Source: Diphasiastrum complanatum
Lineage: Eukaryota; Streptophyta; Lycopodiopsida; Lycopodiales; Lycopodiaceae
Reading direction: 5' to 3'
Assembly: GCA_029204225.1 (NCBI GenBank)
Contig: CM055103.1
Span: forward strand, 39,042,095 to 39,106,094
DNA length: 64,000 nt
The position numbers and the translations under genes were made by a program. Below are positions 48,121-59,670 of the stretch, piece after piece (within the stretch, counting starts at the first letter, position 1; each line of letters opens with the position of its first letter). The notes below the pieces were generated by a model that was given only the letters and a program-made list of their open reading frames with translations, was not told where the DNA came from and made no database searches.

Positions 48121-48510
48121 GTTTGGCATTCATTCTCTCCTGGAGAATGAAGAGCTCTTCCACTAGTGGTCAGGTCAAGACGAGTATCTAGGCCTCAGGA
48201 TGTAGGTAGGCGAGGGTCGAGGGTAAGTCATGGTGGTATGGAACACCATGGCTTACATGAGATCTGAGCTTACTTGATGGTGGTCTGTAGCTCCAGTGCA
48301 TAGGGATGAGGTGACAGTACCTCTATGGTTGGGTGGTAACGTAGCGTTCGTCACCTATTTGTGCTTTAGCAATGACCGGCATGACGATGGAGACTCTAAC
48401 ATAAGCAAAGCTTGCAAGGCAGATGTCTTCAGTGGCATTAACATCTGCTCCTTACCGAGAGGACGTGGACGACTCCAATCATATGCTGTGAATACGTGAC
48501 CTTGCCCCAA
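48121..48510. other. Probable rest of gypsy LTR
   Basis: GC-richer DNA (e.g. GGTAACGTAGCGTTCGTCACC) than its surroundings and without coding potential, consistent with R-U5 of the preceding LTR. No 5' counterpart exists in the window to prove it. Confidence 0.35.
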
Positions 48511-49435
48511 TGATAATTAATGGGCATGAATATTTGTTTCTGCATGACTTGCAACATATCCTTAGCTTACGAGAGGATAAAATGTTGGCAGGATTAGTGA
48601 AATTGCAAAATGGCACCCACACTTTTGACCACTCAGTGCCAAACAATACATTTTGACAGTTGATTAGAGACGGCACATGTACTATCGAGCAAGCTCTGGC
48701 AAAGTTTTGTGTGAATTGAAGACTCTGCAACCACCAGCGATTGAGCAGAAACAATTTGGGAAATTACCGGTTGGCACAACTGAGATGCCATACAAAGGCC
48801 ACAAAATTGTCCTTGCAAAAACTGAGGAAGAGGATGTTGGATCTCAAGCAAGTTCTTTGTCAGCAAAATATTCTCGTCCATGTTTATTTCCATTTTTTAA
48901 TGTGTTCACTGTAATTATAACACTCTTATACAATGTATGTGGTGGAGATTGACAGTTTTGCATTGAGGGGCAGAGGTTCTTGTGAGGGCCAAACAGAACA
49001 AAGGCTAGATGTGTCCCTTGCTCACTTATTGGACAATTCTCAGACAACTACATCTTCATCTTCAGCAACGAGTATTATAGTCCTCATGGGCCCACTGAGC
49101 TGGTCAAGTGCAAAGCATTGTCAAAGCACCTCACAGATGCTCAACTTCCACAAACTACACCAAAGGCTTATTGTGTACGAAGGAGCACTATCTTGAATGA
49201 CCTCTGCCCCAGGTTTGAGTCCAGATTACTTCTGGTGGCAGCGGTTGGACCCTACGAGGAGCATACCGATGCTGTTAAGTTAGCATCGGAGATAATGAAG
49301 CCAATATTAGGATCAACAAATAGATCAGAGTCTTTGCTGAAAGCACTGGCTAGTGATTTGGCACGTGTGGCATCTATTTACATGGCCATCTTGCCAAGTA
49401 CAATGCATGTGACCAAAAATGGTCAAGCTAGGTAG
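48511..49435 (+). pseudogene. Coding-like remnant, function unknown
   Basis: Successive plus-strand frames read like protein: 48510-48650 (NGHEYLFLHDLQHILSLRED), 48677-48850 (KQFGKLPVGTTEMPYKGHKI) and 49118-49435 (LNDLCPRFESRLLLVAAVGP, then EIMKPILGSTNRSESLLKAL). Frame changes and stops separate them. Base composition is coding-like. Not recognised; likely a broken host gene or element ORF. Confidence 0.25.
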
Positions 49436-50102
49436 TCTCCATTGCAATCGATCTTGAATTTTTGAATTCTTCCTCTCCAATGGTGTTCTTTGTTGTCACG
49501 TTTTCTTTTCAACCCTATGAATTCCTTTACCAGAGGGTTGCATATATACCCAATCAAGAGTTGAAAATGTTGTAGGCACCCAATGGTCATTGGAGTCTTT
49601 GATTGGTGCAACAACAGAGTTTAATTGAATCTTTGTTCTTCTTGGTTGAGTATAAGTCATGATCTATGACAAGATAAAGTGTTTGGGCTTGAGATAGGGA
49701 GTGTATAATGAAGAGGGAAGATATTAGACTCCCATGTAAAGTTAATGTAGGGTTAATATTAGAGGTGTACTTAGTGGTCCCACATTTTATTTAATCTACA
49801 CCATGCAATTTGTCATGTCATATGGACCATTGGTGCTCAATTGTCATTCTTTTATTGGTACACATGTCGTCATTAACACTAATCATGATTAGTTTAAAGG
49901 CCCTTTTTTAGTCCAAAAAGGGCCCTAATGTAATTTGATTGGGCCTCATGATGTGCACCACTAAACATGATTGGTCCACATTTTTTGAACCTCTTAAAGT
50001 GATTGGACTTGTGATCTATGCCTCTAAATATTGGGCCAAATAGATGCATTTCAATCCTAACATAAGGTGACCAATGTCACTATCTCTCTAGATCTCAAGT
50101 TT

Positions 50103-50225
50103 GAGGCCTATTGACTATTCAAACTCAACATAAATGAGCTAAAATGATTAGGCCTACCCTCCACACATGGGAACATTCTCCACACATTTGATATTTACAT
50201 ATGTACATGAAAGTATAAACTCCCT
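50103..50225 (+). repeat. Dispersed repeat, copy B
   Basis: Partner of 14728-14850 (shared GGCCTATTGACTATTCAAAC and following blocks), same orientation. Confidence 0.7.
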
Positions 50226-50459
50226 CCAAAGTGCCTAAACATAATTTAGTGTGACTATGATATGTTGGAATATTTTTTTCCCAATATGTGGAAACATTTG
50301 AAACCTGCAGGTATCAAAGATGATATATTCAAAAAAGTGGTAGCAGTTCAAAGATATGGTTACCACCGAACCAGGGACCAAAGCAACTTTGAATGCTAAG
50401 CAAACCAACTAAGCCAACCCTTGGGTCTTCTATTTTGTATTATGGAAGAAGCCACCCCC

Positions 50460-51045
50460 GGAGGAGTCCTAGGCTTGAGTAATTTTCTTTTGACGACCAT
50501 TACGAAGCTCAATCATCATGTGGTAAGAGAATATGTCTCTAAAAAAACACAATCATCTTACTTTTTGGTTTCTGCACATTCTACTTTTTAAGGAGTCCAA
50601 AAAATGGCCAGAAAAACCCACGTCAGCCAAGACTAGGACTCTTTATCGGGTTAGAATGTCATCTGACACCTCCTTCCATAATACGGAATGAACACACGTG
50701 GCTCTTTCTACTCATTTCTCAGATGGGCCCTTCTAGATTATTCTGCCGGCTCCTTTGATTGAGTAATTAGCACATTGGGTTTTTTTTCCGTGATGATCAT
50801 CTTTCAAATCCACCACCCTTGTACATTCTGCCGGGCTCCTTCCATTGCATAATGAGCACATTGGCTTCTTCTTTTTGTATCAAGACCATTATAAAGCCGA
50901 ATAATTGTGTAAAAAAACGCGGAATTTTTTTAAAAAAAACATAACCTCTTTCCGGACAGAGAATTTTTACTTTTTAGTTTATGCGCATTTCGCTTTTGAA
51001 GGAGTCTGAAAAAATGGCCAGAAAAAGCCAAATGTGCTCATTACA
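50460..51045 (+). repeat. Pair of direct repeats ~400 bp apart
   Basis: Copy 1 at about 50460-50640 and copy 2 at about 50833-51045 share, in order, a GGAGTCCTAGGCTTGAGTAA/GGCTCCTTCCATTGCATAAT-like block, RAYCATTAYRAAGC, and AAGGAGTCYRAAAAAATGGC. A third partial start lies at 50748. Confidence 0.55.
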
Positions 51046-51795
51046 AGTCATTAATGTAAGACAAAGAAATATGCACTGAGAATCTTAGAACCAAACCTGC
51101 AGGGAGGTCCTTCCAAGGCAATCAACTACACCAAGATGTCATACCAAATTGTATGACGGCCAATTCTAAAGTACAAATTCCTCGGCCGGTCATACGTGTT
51201 TGCCATATGGTGGGATCCATATATATGTTCACTACATTCGTCATTTGTGGGTGTGATATTTCGAAGAAATTGTTCTCAGCTCTACAAGAGACAACATAAT
51301 CGATGCATGTCTGCCTGCCTAAGAGATTCAGGCATCATTTTGTGCTGGGCATATGAATGATTCAGCTCAGCTGAAGATCAGTCTATGCTGAGAAGTTGAA
51401 TGAGTGTCTGTCTTTCTATCTTTGAGCCAGAACACTAGTGGTCTGCAGCTTGATGAACTACGTATTTTGCAGTGATAGATGGTTTCCACGTAAGCTGTCA
51501 CCAGCTCTACAAATATTTCATCGAACTCACTATATGTGAATGATTTTCAGAATTGTAGTTGTTGTTTTTCAGTCATTATAATACTGAGCTGATTGCTCAC
51601 GTCCAGAAAGCATGAACTTTTGTTGGGTTTGCTTCTGTCACTTCTTATGAAATTACTATTTCGATCGAACATGGGTAGACTGTCAGATCTAGATATTTCA
51701 GCTGTCTAAGAGAATTGCATGCTGTGTTCTTTCGTGTTGGCCTATTTAGAGTGTAACGCCAGCGCTGATATACGAATTAGCCCTGGTAGAAATAA

Positions 51796-52368
51796 TTGGT
51801 ACCACTAACAGAGATATCAAAGTGTGCAATATCGCGTTGTAGAGAAGAAGTTATGGAGCTTCTGAAAGGTCAACATGGCATTTTGATGGAGTTGAATGCA
51901 GATACTGCCGCTCATAAGAATATGGTAATGCATAATAAGTTATCAATGACGGGACAGTGGATCCAATTTGCAATAGTTGAATTAAAAAAAAAATGCTCAG
52001 AAGCTCTAAGGTTAAACGTTCAAGTTGCTGCTTGACTAATGTATGATCAATATCGTGTAGATCCATTACTTTTCCAGAGCTATATGACATGCCAATCTGA
52101 TTTCGGTGTGATTAAAACTGCTGGCGGCCATGTCCTTTCGAAAGCTTAAAACTCTGTCTAATCCACTTTAAAAAAAAATCCAATACAGTCTATATAGTGT
52201 TAGTAAAGTGAATTTTGAGTTTTCTTGATTAAAGCTAGAAGCCGATGCTCTATGTTTCTGATGACGTTTATGCCATTTATTGTCATTTCATGATCGTATG
52301 TTAGAGAACATTATGATCTATTGTCTGATATGTATTCGACGTGATTGCGCGATATATCATGAGTCCAG
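51796..52368 (+). other. Upstream region of the terpene synthase-like gene
   Basis: An open frame at 51796-52035 (ISKCAISRCREEVMELLKGQ) looks weakly coding but has no known motif; it might be an unrelated or upstream exon. No TATA box could be assigned with confidence. The only ATG close to the gene's first recognised exon, at 52359, is out of frame and stops after six codons. Confidence 0.3.
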
Positions 52369-55300
52369 GAAGATATTGAAGGGAGTACTCACACAAACTT
52401 GACTAACAAGGAGGACAAACTGCATCGTACCAAGTCATTTCAGGTGCCTGTATTCAATCCTCCATATCCACTGCGTGTTCATCCCCTGGAGGCAGAATCT
52501 TGCAAGGCAATTCACTGCTGGCTTCTCCATCACTCTATCGACACAGTATTCCATCCCGAAAAGTTTGAGAAGCTACTATTCTGTCCAGCGCTCGCAGCTC
52601 GAACATATCCTGACACTTCATCAAAGGGATTGGATTTGGTATCCAAGCTCATGACAGTTACATGGTTAGTCGACGATGCAATAGACGACAGTGAAATCGA
52701 AAGCTCTTGGGAGGCATCGCTTTCTCTTGTTCTAGAAATCCATCTGGTGATGATGTCCTTCTTTCCTGATGAGCAAACACTGCTGATGTGCTTGATGGAG
52801 TTCGTGGATAATTTTTGCAACGATCGACGTAAGGATATCCAGAATCTTATCAAAGATGTGCTTTACAGCAACAACGATGAGCCTTGCAAAAGTAAGCCCA
52901 CTTCCCTTTAGCTGGTGATTTTTGTCAGAAACCGATTCTTGCATGTAAAAGACAATGCTCATGATTGTGAGATATTCACACCAGACCAGAGTAGATACTC
53001 AGCTCTAAAGAATCTCATTTATAGGATACAAAAAGTAAGCCCACTACCCTTTTGCTGGTTTGTCAGAAACTGCTTCTTGCATCTACAAGACACTGATCAT
53101 GATCTACAGGACCAGAGTAGATACTCAGCTCTAAAGCATCTCATTGGAGTTGAAACTTGCTATAGGATACAAAAATTGTGAATTTAGTAAGGAACACAAG
53201 TCCAATGATACGATGTCTACTGGAAATATTGATATAGCAAAATCAGTTTTCTAAACCTTCATAAAATGAATAGACTCAAATCATGACTTGTGAGCAATGT
53301 ATAAGGTGCTCATAAATGCATTCACAAAAATAGAGAATGCAACTTTTCTGTGAATCATATCAATGGATCCCAAAGGAAAATCTTTTCCAAGAAGGCGGCA
53401 AATAGAATACTTCAAATGATCTAGGAGTAGAAGACCACCTGCTTATCGTACATCAAAATGAATTTGATATCAAATGATGACATTGTGTGTCTTGATCCTT
53501 TGAGGATGAAAGCACAGTTTTGAGAGGTTGGATTTTGCCCATTATTTACATTGATCATTAAAGCTTGTATAGGAGAGGGATTCCCCATATTGGCCACTCA
53601 CTAGATGCCACATGCTATGATTTGGCTGATGTGAGCCTTTGCATGTTAATGTCGTAAATTTATTTCAATATATGCTTTTTGATGATATAAATGGTCAGTT
53701 GAATGCTATTAATTAGCTTTTTAGTTGTCCCACAAGTGCTTTAGGTTGTGTTAATTCATTTCACTTTGTGATCATTGTAAATTTAGGAGCAATTGCCATC
53801 CTAGCAATCTTGAGACATTGTAGTGGAAATTGAGGCTAATCCTTGATGATTTGATTATTTTGCAAACTCTAATACTTGAATAATCTTAATAATTGATTAA
53901 AGAGTCAAGATCCATCATTCCACACTCTGTGTCAATGCTAGATCCATGCATTTTAACTGCTTGATCATATTCGACAACTTTGTAGTGCAAATGTAGGAAT
54001 TGAAGAGCTAGTGTGCTCTTCATGAGCTTATGGCTTCAAAATCATTTTTTGGGTAACTAAAGCATTTTTAGAATCAAGAGGTGTCCACTTACTATGTGTA
54101 ACATTCATAAATCGAGAAGTATCCAAAAATCTGAACATTTACCAAACTAGGAAGTATTGCTAATTTGAGTCTAGATGCCCAATTAGTATCAATACCTAGA
54201 AACATAGATTTGAATGCAAATTACTCCAAGGAAATTCATATGATCTTTAGACACATATTGAAGCCAAAATCTGGTGACTTTTGGTTTAGATCAATTGAAT
54301 TTGTGTAATTTGTATGGCGTGTTCAAATTGCTTGTAAATCTCATTTTTTATTATCAAGTAATACTTTTTTAGTAATATTGGAAAAATTTCTTGATTTTGG
54401 GATGAATTTAGTTTTGCCTCTCTACCCTCTAGAGTGCATATTTGTGTGCTTGAAGTTAAGTGCAAGCATAGATCTTTGTCAAATATGTTGAACTTAAGTT
54501 CAAGCATGGGACCTCATGATCGAAAAGATTGGAACTTGGAATTTCAAAATTACTAAAATAATGCTAAGTAGGTAAAAACATTGAACATGATTTATCTCCA
54601 AACCATTTCAAATTTATTCCAAATTAGAATAAGAATATTTAGAACTGAGTGAGTCTATTAGGAGTGATTGGATCTAAAATGCAAAGTTGAAGTCTCATTC
54701 TTTGTGTGTCTATTCTTGGTGATTTCAGCAAGACCAATTTTTTCAAGACCCTTGACATTGATGGAGAGCGAGTCATCTTTTGTGATCAAGATCTTGTGAA
54801 TCCACATCGATACTAGATTAGAAGGAGTAGCAACATCACTTCTGATCATTTCTCACATGTGTAAATTGGTGTACAATTTCCGCTTCATCATGGCATTAAT
54901 AGGATCTTCCATTTTGGATGCAAATGAGAGATTAACTCCATCTAACTATTCCATTTGGAAAGTTAGAATGGAATCAATTCTAGTACTTCAAGATGTCAAA
55001 TATAGTATTGGAGATTAAGGAGGAGCCTCAAATCCTTCAAGATAATGTGAGTTCCAAAAAGGGATCTAGAATGACATTTCATTACATGAAAATGAATGTG
55101 TCCAATGAGATTCTTAGGAAGATTGGAGCATGTGTCTCTCCCAAGAATGCTTGGCACACATTGAAAGCTATCAATGAGTCTAAGAACCCCTCAAAATTGC
55201 TCACGTGAGAAAAAAAATCCTTCAAAGATATCAAAGCAAAGGAGAAAGTGCTCAAAGCTATGTGCTTAGAGTGAAAGACTACAATAGAGAGCTAGCATTT

Positions 55301-56968
55301 TAGGATCCATTAATTTCCAAAGAGAAAATCCTTGATGGATAGATAGTGGGGCTAGCTCTCACATGACAAGCCATAAAGGACACTTCTCTCAACTCTCTTG
55401 TTATGAAAAAAATTTCACACTGTGAATGATCATGAATGCAAGATGTAAGGCAAATGATGTAATCCTCTGATTCTTGAATCTTCCAAGATTTTGAGAATTG
55501 ATGATGTCTTGTATGTGTTTGTGATCATAGTCAATTTAAGAGCAAATCTAGCAATCTTGGAGAGATTATAGTTAAAATCTGAGGCTATTCCTTGATAATT
55601 TGATTATTGTGCAACCTCCAACGCTTAAATAATCTTAATGATTGATTAAAGAGTCAAGATCCATCATTTTTCACTAAACAAGCATTTATGACTTCAAGTA
55701 AGGGCCACCTCTTGTTTTAGGCATTTTATATAAATCATGAGTCTTTATGAACACCTTAAATTTATGGAAACCCTTCATTATCTTATGACTCGAGTCATAA
55801 TGGCTTTTTTCCACAAATGAATGCACTTCATGAATGCAAGGGCACACCTCAAAGAATTATTTAGGTAACAATCTCATACATTACAACAAAAAAACTTGAT
55901 TATCTAGAAATTGGCTACCTTAGAATCTTGTAGGAATGGTAAATCTCAAATATAGCCATTCATCTTCAATATACCTTAAAAATCTTAAATCGATTGGTTG
56001 CTTACTTGAGACACATGTCAATTAATTGTCTTTCTTTTTTTACAACATTGCACAAATAAATTACCTTATAATGTTGACACGCTTGTGTTTTATGCTGACA
56101 GGTTACTCTGGCAAACTATCACCAATAGCATCTTCTTTCCATGACTTTTGGGTTGGAGCTATGGAAATTATGAAGACCGAATCAAGTCTTAGATTAGCAC
56201 AATACTTTCAAAAGTTCATGATATCAAGCCTCATTCAAATCCAAAATAGACAAGACAATGTTATTCCATCTCTAGAAGAATATGTGCTACTTCGGAGAAA
56301 TAGTGGAGCATTCATATGCTTTTTGGTAAGAATTCAAACTATAATCTATGTCTAGGTGAATCATTGAAATTTTTAAGGCACATTTCTAATTAACCAATGA
56401 TGTGACCAATTTTCATTATCATCTATAGGTGATCGTGGACTTGACAGACAATGTATTTCTCCCACAAGAAATTCTTGACAGTCCTGGGATGCAAAGATTG
56501 ATAAATCTAGTAAATGATCTAATTTCATGGCACAATGATATCTGGTCATTCAAAAAGGTATGCAAAAATGCCTCATAGAACTCAATCTAAGTTTGAAATT
56601 GTGAAGCAACTACCAACCTTAGCTTGTGATGTTCGTATTCCTCTTAGAATCACTTGTTGGTCATAAATGCATTTTTTTTTCTATATAATAATTTTATCAT
56701 TTTATTGCAGGAATATTTGTTACATGGAGATGTACACAATCTAGTGTTTTTGGCGAGTCATCATCTCAACTGTTCGTATGAGAAGGCTGCATTGGTTATC
56801 ACTAAGATGTTGTATGTCCAATGCTTGGAGGTGGAGATTGAAACTAAGGAACTATTGAAGGTTACTCCTCTAGAGCACCAACATGTCGTTTCTCGATATA
56901 TCGCAGCATGTAAGCATTGGATTTCTGGAACAGATGATTGGCATAAGAAGAGCTTACGCTATAAGTGA
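52369..56968 (+). CDS. Microbial-type terpene synthase-like protein (MTPSL)
   Basis: Exons: about 52369-52891, 56102-56325, 56429-56557 and 56711-56968; phases agree at every junction (1, 0, 0), giving about 375 residues, normal for MTPSLs. Class I terpene synthases ionise a prenyl diphosphate with three Mg2+. The Asp-rich motif is DDAIDD (52672-52689, in TWLVDDAIDDSE). The NSE motif NDxxSxxxE is NDIWSFKK|E, its last Glu being the first codon of exon 4. The C-terminal Arg-Tyr pair is in KKSLRYK. Exon 1 starts with the family's FQVPVFNPPYPLRVHP. No stop or frameshift occurs inside the exons. The start is unresolved: upstream in frame is TGA 52360-52362, with no in-frame ATG before 52651, so a short 5' exon is needed (an AG acceptor lies at 52367-52368) or the start is lost. 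Product (mono-, sesqui- or diterpene) cannot be predicted. Intron 1 (3.2 kb) is full of repeats. Confidence 0.88.
52892..53175 (+). repeat. Tandem duplication including the intron 1 donor site
   Basis: Units 52892-53034 and 53035-53175 both begin GTAAGCCCAC and end GGATACAAAAA; inside they share CTTCTTGCAT or ATTCTTGCAT, AGAGTAGATACTCAGCTCTA and ATCTCATT. The donor AAAA|GTAAGCCC of exon 1 is therefore present twice, 143 bases apart. Using the second would add a stop (TAG 52909-52911), so the first must be used for a functional product. Confidence 0.9.
53769..55675 (+). mobile_element. Truncated copia element inside intron 1 of the terpene synthase gene
   Basis: Two direct repeats, 53769-53930 and 55519-55675, share TTGATTAAAGAGTCAAGATC, CTAGCAATCTTG and TTTGATTATT in order and flank a gag-protease remnant, as LTR fragments would. 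Between them 54925-55300 reads SNYSIWKVRMESILVLQDVK (copia gag start), and 55335-55510 reads WIDSGASSHMT (retropepsin site DSGA) then ILRIDDVLYV. Stops abound and integrase-RT is absent. It lies in the same orientation as the host gene. Confidence 0.7.
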
Positions 56969-57949
56969 AGAAATTCAAAATTCCGAGTGAGTATTGTACT
57001 CATCAATTGAAAACCATTGTTAAGCTTTGCATGGAAAAATTCAGTATAGCAATAAATTCATGTTCAAATGATAATGTTGGAGGCACAAAATTTGAGAATT
57101 TCCTAGGAATGGATTGCGCTTAAAAAAAAAAAAAGTTATACATGACCATTTGTCATAATTTTAATTTTTGAGAAATACAATAAAAGATCTTGATAGTATG
57201 CCCAACTATATAAGTGTCAAAACCCAATATACTGACATTGATTTCCCCTAGAAATAAGGCCATAATAGATATATGTGTTGTTTTTTGTTTTGTAATGAGG
57301 CTTGTGGTTTTGTGATAAGAAAAGATCTGATACTAATTAAGAAATCTTTGGAATTTATACCAAATAGGAAGGGAATAAGTCACTTTGTACAAGAATTATG
57401 AGATCGATCTTATCACCTAAGCTAGCACTCATTCATCAAATCCATGTGAATCGGTAGCACACAATGCACAACAACAGTGGAAGCAAAACATAGTAGAGAG
57501 AGAATAGCCACCATAAAACAACGCTCCAAAGTTGTCTATACAATGTAGACACAATTGGTTAAAAATTATGATAAATACAATGATGGTGGCTTAGGATTCA
57601 AAGAGCTTCCATAAAGCTTCCAAACTTGTGCACTAAAAAATTCAATCAGTAACAAATTAATGTTAAAATATCAATATATAAAGGTACAAGAAGTTATCAT
57701 TAATTCTTATGTAATCATGCTTAGTTATGATTTTATATCAACTACACTCATCAAATCTGTAAATAGCTCAAATTTAGCCTTTTTCAAAGGCTTATTCATA
57801 GTGCTTGCCACATGATCATTGGTAGAGCAATAAAAAAAGCCCTATTTTCTTAGATGTAGCCTTTTTAAAATGATGCATTTTTGTGTTTAATTTGTGTGCA
57901 AAAAATTGAAAATCTCTCAAAATCTAGATACAACCACAAGACCAAAACA
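56969..57949. other. 3' flank of the terpene synthase-like gene
   Basis: AT-rich DNA including the presumed 3' UTR; no other gene seen. A poly-A run lies at about 57122-57134. Confidence 0.4.
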
Positions 57950-58296
57950 CACAATAAAGGGAGGCTAAAAATTCCCCTTTTTACGACATGAATTGTGGCC
58001 TTATGTATACTACCATTTATATCAAGAAACCATCTTTTTACCCATGCCTTTTCTTCTCTAGCAAAAAGGGTGGCGAAACAAGTCGCCCTTTGTGCAACAT
58101 ACATGATGTCAAGTAAAATTACCATTTATGAAAAATAAAGTGCAATAAAAAAGGTCATCATTTGTGAGACATAAAAGGCGACCAAAAAAATCAACGTTTG
58201 TAGAACAAAGGGTGGTAAAAACACCACCCTTTGTATGACATAAAGGGTTGCCAAATAAACTACCATCTATGAGAAAGGAAGGGCGGTAAAAAAGCT
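57950..58296. repeat. Minisatellite with self-complementary units, left part
   Basis: Degenerate units of about 35-40 bases, consensus near ACCAYCCTTTGTRNGACATAAAGGGYGGYAAAAAA. Each holds a hairpin-like CCACCCTTTGT...ACAAAGGGTGGT pair, clearest at 58195-58250. The array resumes at 59340 after an LTR insertion. Confidence 0.7.
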
Positions 58297-58427
58297 TGGA
58301 GTTAATCTTACTCCTACTCACTCTAACTACCCTCTGATTCGCTCAAGGTAATCACTCTTACAAACAATCTACAAAAATGAACTATTTCTCGCACAGTCTG
58401 CATTTTTACATGCAATCTTCAAACAGG

Positions 58428-58510
58428 CAAGGCACCGCAAGACACTACCAAGGCACCACAAGACACCGCCAAAGCACCGCTAAGGCACCACCAAGGCATC
58501 GCAAGAGCAT
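58428..58510 (+). repeat. AAGGCACCRC short tandem repeat
   Basis: About six irregular copies of (C)AAGGCACCRCMAGACACYRC across 80 bases, within the LTR-like block or its left flank. Confidence 0.7.
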
Positions 58511-58818
58511 CGCTTGCGTGCACATGCGGTTGCACATCTTCACGCTCCTACAGTCACTTGCAAAGGACATATTCGTGCGCTCCCATGGTCACTTGCGAAG
58601 GAGATTTTGCATATCTACGTCTTCACGCTCCTATGAATAACTGTTCTGTTGATTAACTACATAACTGTTAATGATCTTGTAATTGTAATTAAAATAACAT
58701 AAGATCATCAAACATCTATATAAGAGAATGAGCGATTAGAGACACACGTCGAAAAATATCGAACAATTGAACAGTATCGGTCAGAAAGATCAGCATCTGA
58801 CTCCTTAGAGATAAAGAT

Positions 58819-58821
58819 TAT

Positions 58822-58885
<64 letters not shown>

Positions 58886-58886
58886 T
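58819..58886. repeat. (TA)n(GA)n compound microsatellite
   Basis: About 20 TA units followed directly by about 13 GA units, inside the copia LTR. Confidence 0.97.
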
Positions 58887-59314
58887 AAAAGTATTCTGAA
58901 TTATAGCAATAGTACTTGTCTCTGTGAGTAGGATCACGTGCTCAATGCAACTGTCTTGTGATCTGTTCGTTGTTACTATAACATTCTTATATAGATTCGC
59001 TATTTTTCTATCATGTTGCATTCGTGCTAAATGTTTAAATGCCTCTCACTCTTCTTTCTCTACGGTAACGAATATCAGTAATGAAGAGTTGCATGGTTGT
59101 CTCAGACGCCTAATCATTTCACATTTCTTTATGGTTGTTTACAACACCTACACTGATATTCATTATTAACACAAATCGAAATTGCTCTATTCTTCAATTC
59201 TCTAGCAAATCTAGATCCTATTACAAGTTATCGTCATTGTTTTTATTAGTTGGGAAGGACGGCTTCCTATTTCCACTGCGGCCTGATCATCCTTATTCCA
59301 TATCACCAACAGAG

Positions 59315-59326
59315 TGGTATCAGATC
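59315..59326 (+). other. Retrotransposon primer-binding site (tRNA-iMet type)
   Basis: TGGTATCAGATC, three bases after the LTR end. It matches the plant initiator-Met tRNA 3'-end complement (TGGTATCAGAGC) at 11 of 12 positions, the usual copia primer site. Confidence 0.8.
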
Positions 59327-59339
59327 ATCCCCAACAAAG

Positions 59340-59670
59340 AAACCCACCCTTTGTGTGACATAAAGGATGGTAAAAATACATATTTTTAATGTGGATTAAA
59401 GGACGACCAAAAAAGATGTCGATTATGCATAAGAAAGGGCAACAAAATTAGTTGTTCTTTCTGTAGTATAGAGGGCAATGACCAAAGAAGCATTGTTTTA
59501 TGCAGAATAGAAGGCAGCCAAATATGTAACCTTTTATTTGAAAGAAAGAGCAATAAAAAAAAGAGCTATCATTCATGTGGAAAGAATGGTAACAAAAAAA
59601 GTCATGCTTTTTGTAGCATTGAGAGCTGCCAAGAAAGGCACCACCTATTGGGTTGCATAAAAGGTAGAAT
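59340..59670. repeat. Minisatellite with self-complementary units, right part
   Basis: Continuation of 57950-58296: ACCCACCCTTTGTGTGACATAAAGGATGG, then increasingly diverged units such as GRCCAAAAAAGATGTCGATTATGCATAAGAAAGGGC. About eight units recognisable. Confidence 0.65.

Larger units (their letters stand above)
49436..51795. other. Spacer with repeats, no gene supported
   Basis: Contains the dispersed repeat copy at 50103-50225 and a pair of direct repeats at 50460-50640 and 50833-51045 (shared blocks GGAGTCYRAAAAAATGGCCA and TACTTTTTRGTTTMTGCRCA). No coding region recognised. Confidence 0.4.
58297..59335 (+). mobile_element. Ty1/copia LTR with primer-binding site
   Basis: A non-array block splits the minisatellite. 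Its right part ends ...CACCAACA at 59311, immediately before a primer-binding site. A TGTTG start that would pair with the CAACA end is at 58647, giving a ~665-bp LTR; alternatively it starts at TTGGAGTTAATC near 58297 (about 1 kb). A TATA box (TCTATATAAG, 58715-58724) fits U3. The LTR contains (TA)n(GA)n at 58819-58886. Internal coding sequence is missing beyond ~20 bases past the PBS. AAAG occurs on both sides (58291 and 59336) and might be the target duplication. Confidence 0.65.

Noticed and set aside
52359-52379. ATG at 52359 as start of the terpene synthase
   Set aside because: Its frame ends at TGA after six codons and is not the synthase frame.
53035-53181. Second tandem unit (DQSRYSALKHLIGVE) as an extra terpene synthase exon
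   Set aside because: It duplicates intron sequence after the donor, ends in a stop and has no family motif.
56429-56560. NDLISWHND taken as the NSE metal motif
   Set aside because: The following NDIWSFKK-E fits NDxxSxxxE exactly once exon 4 is joined, so it is the better assignment.
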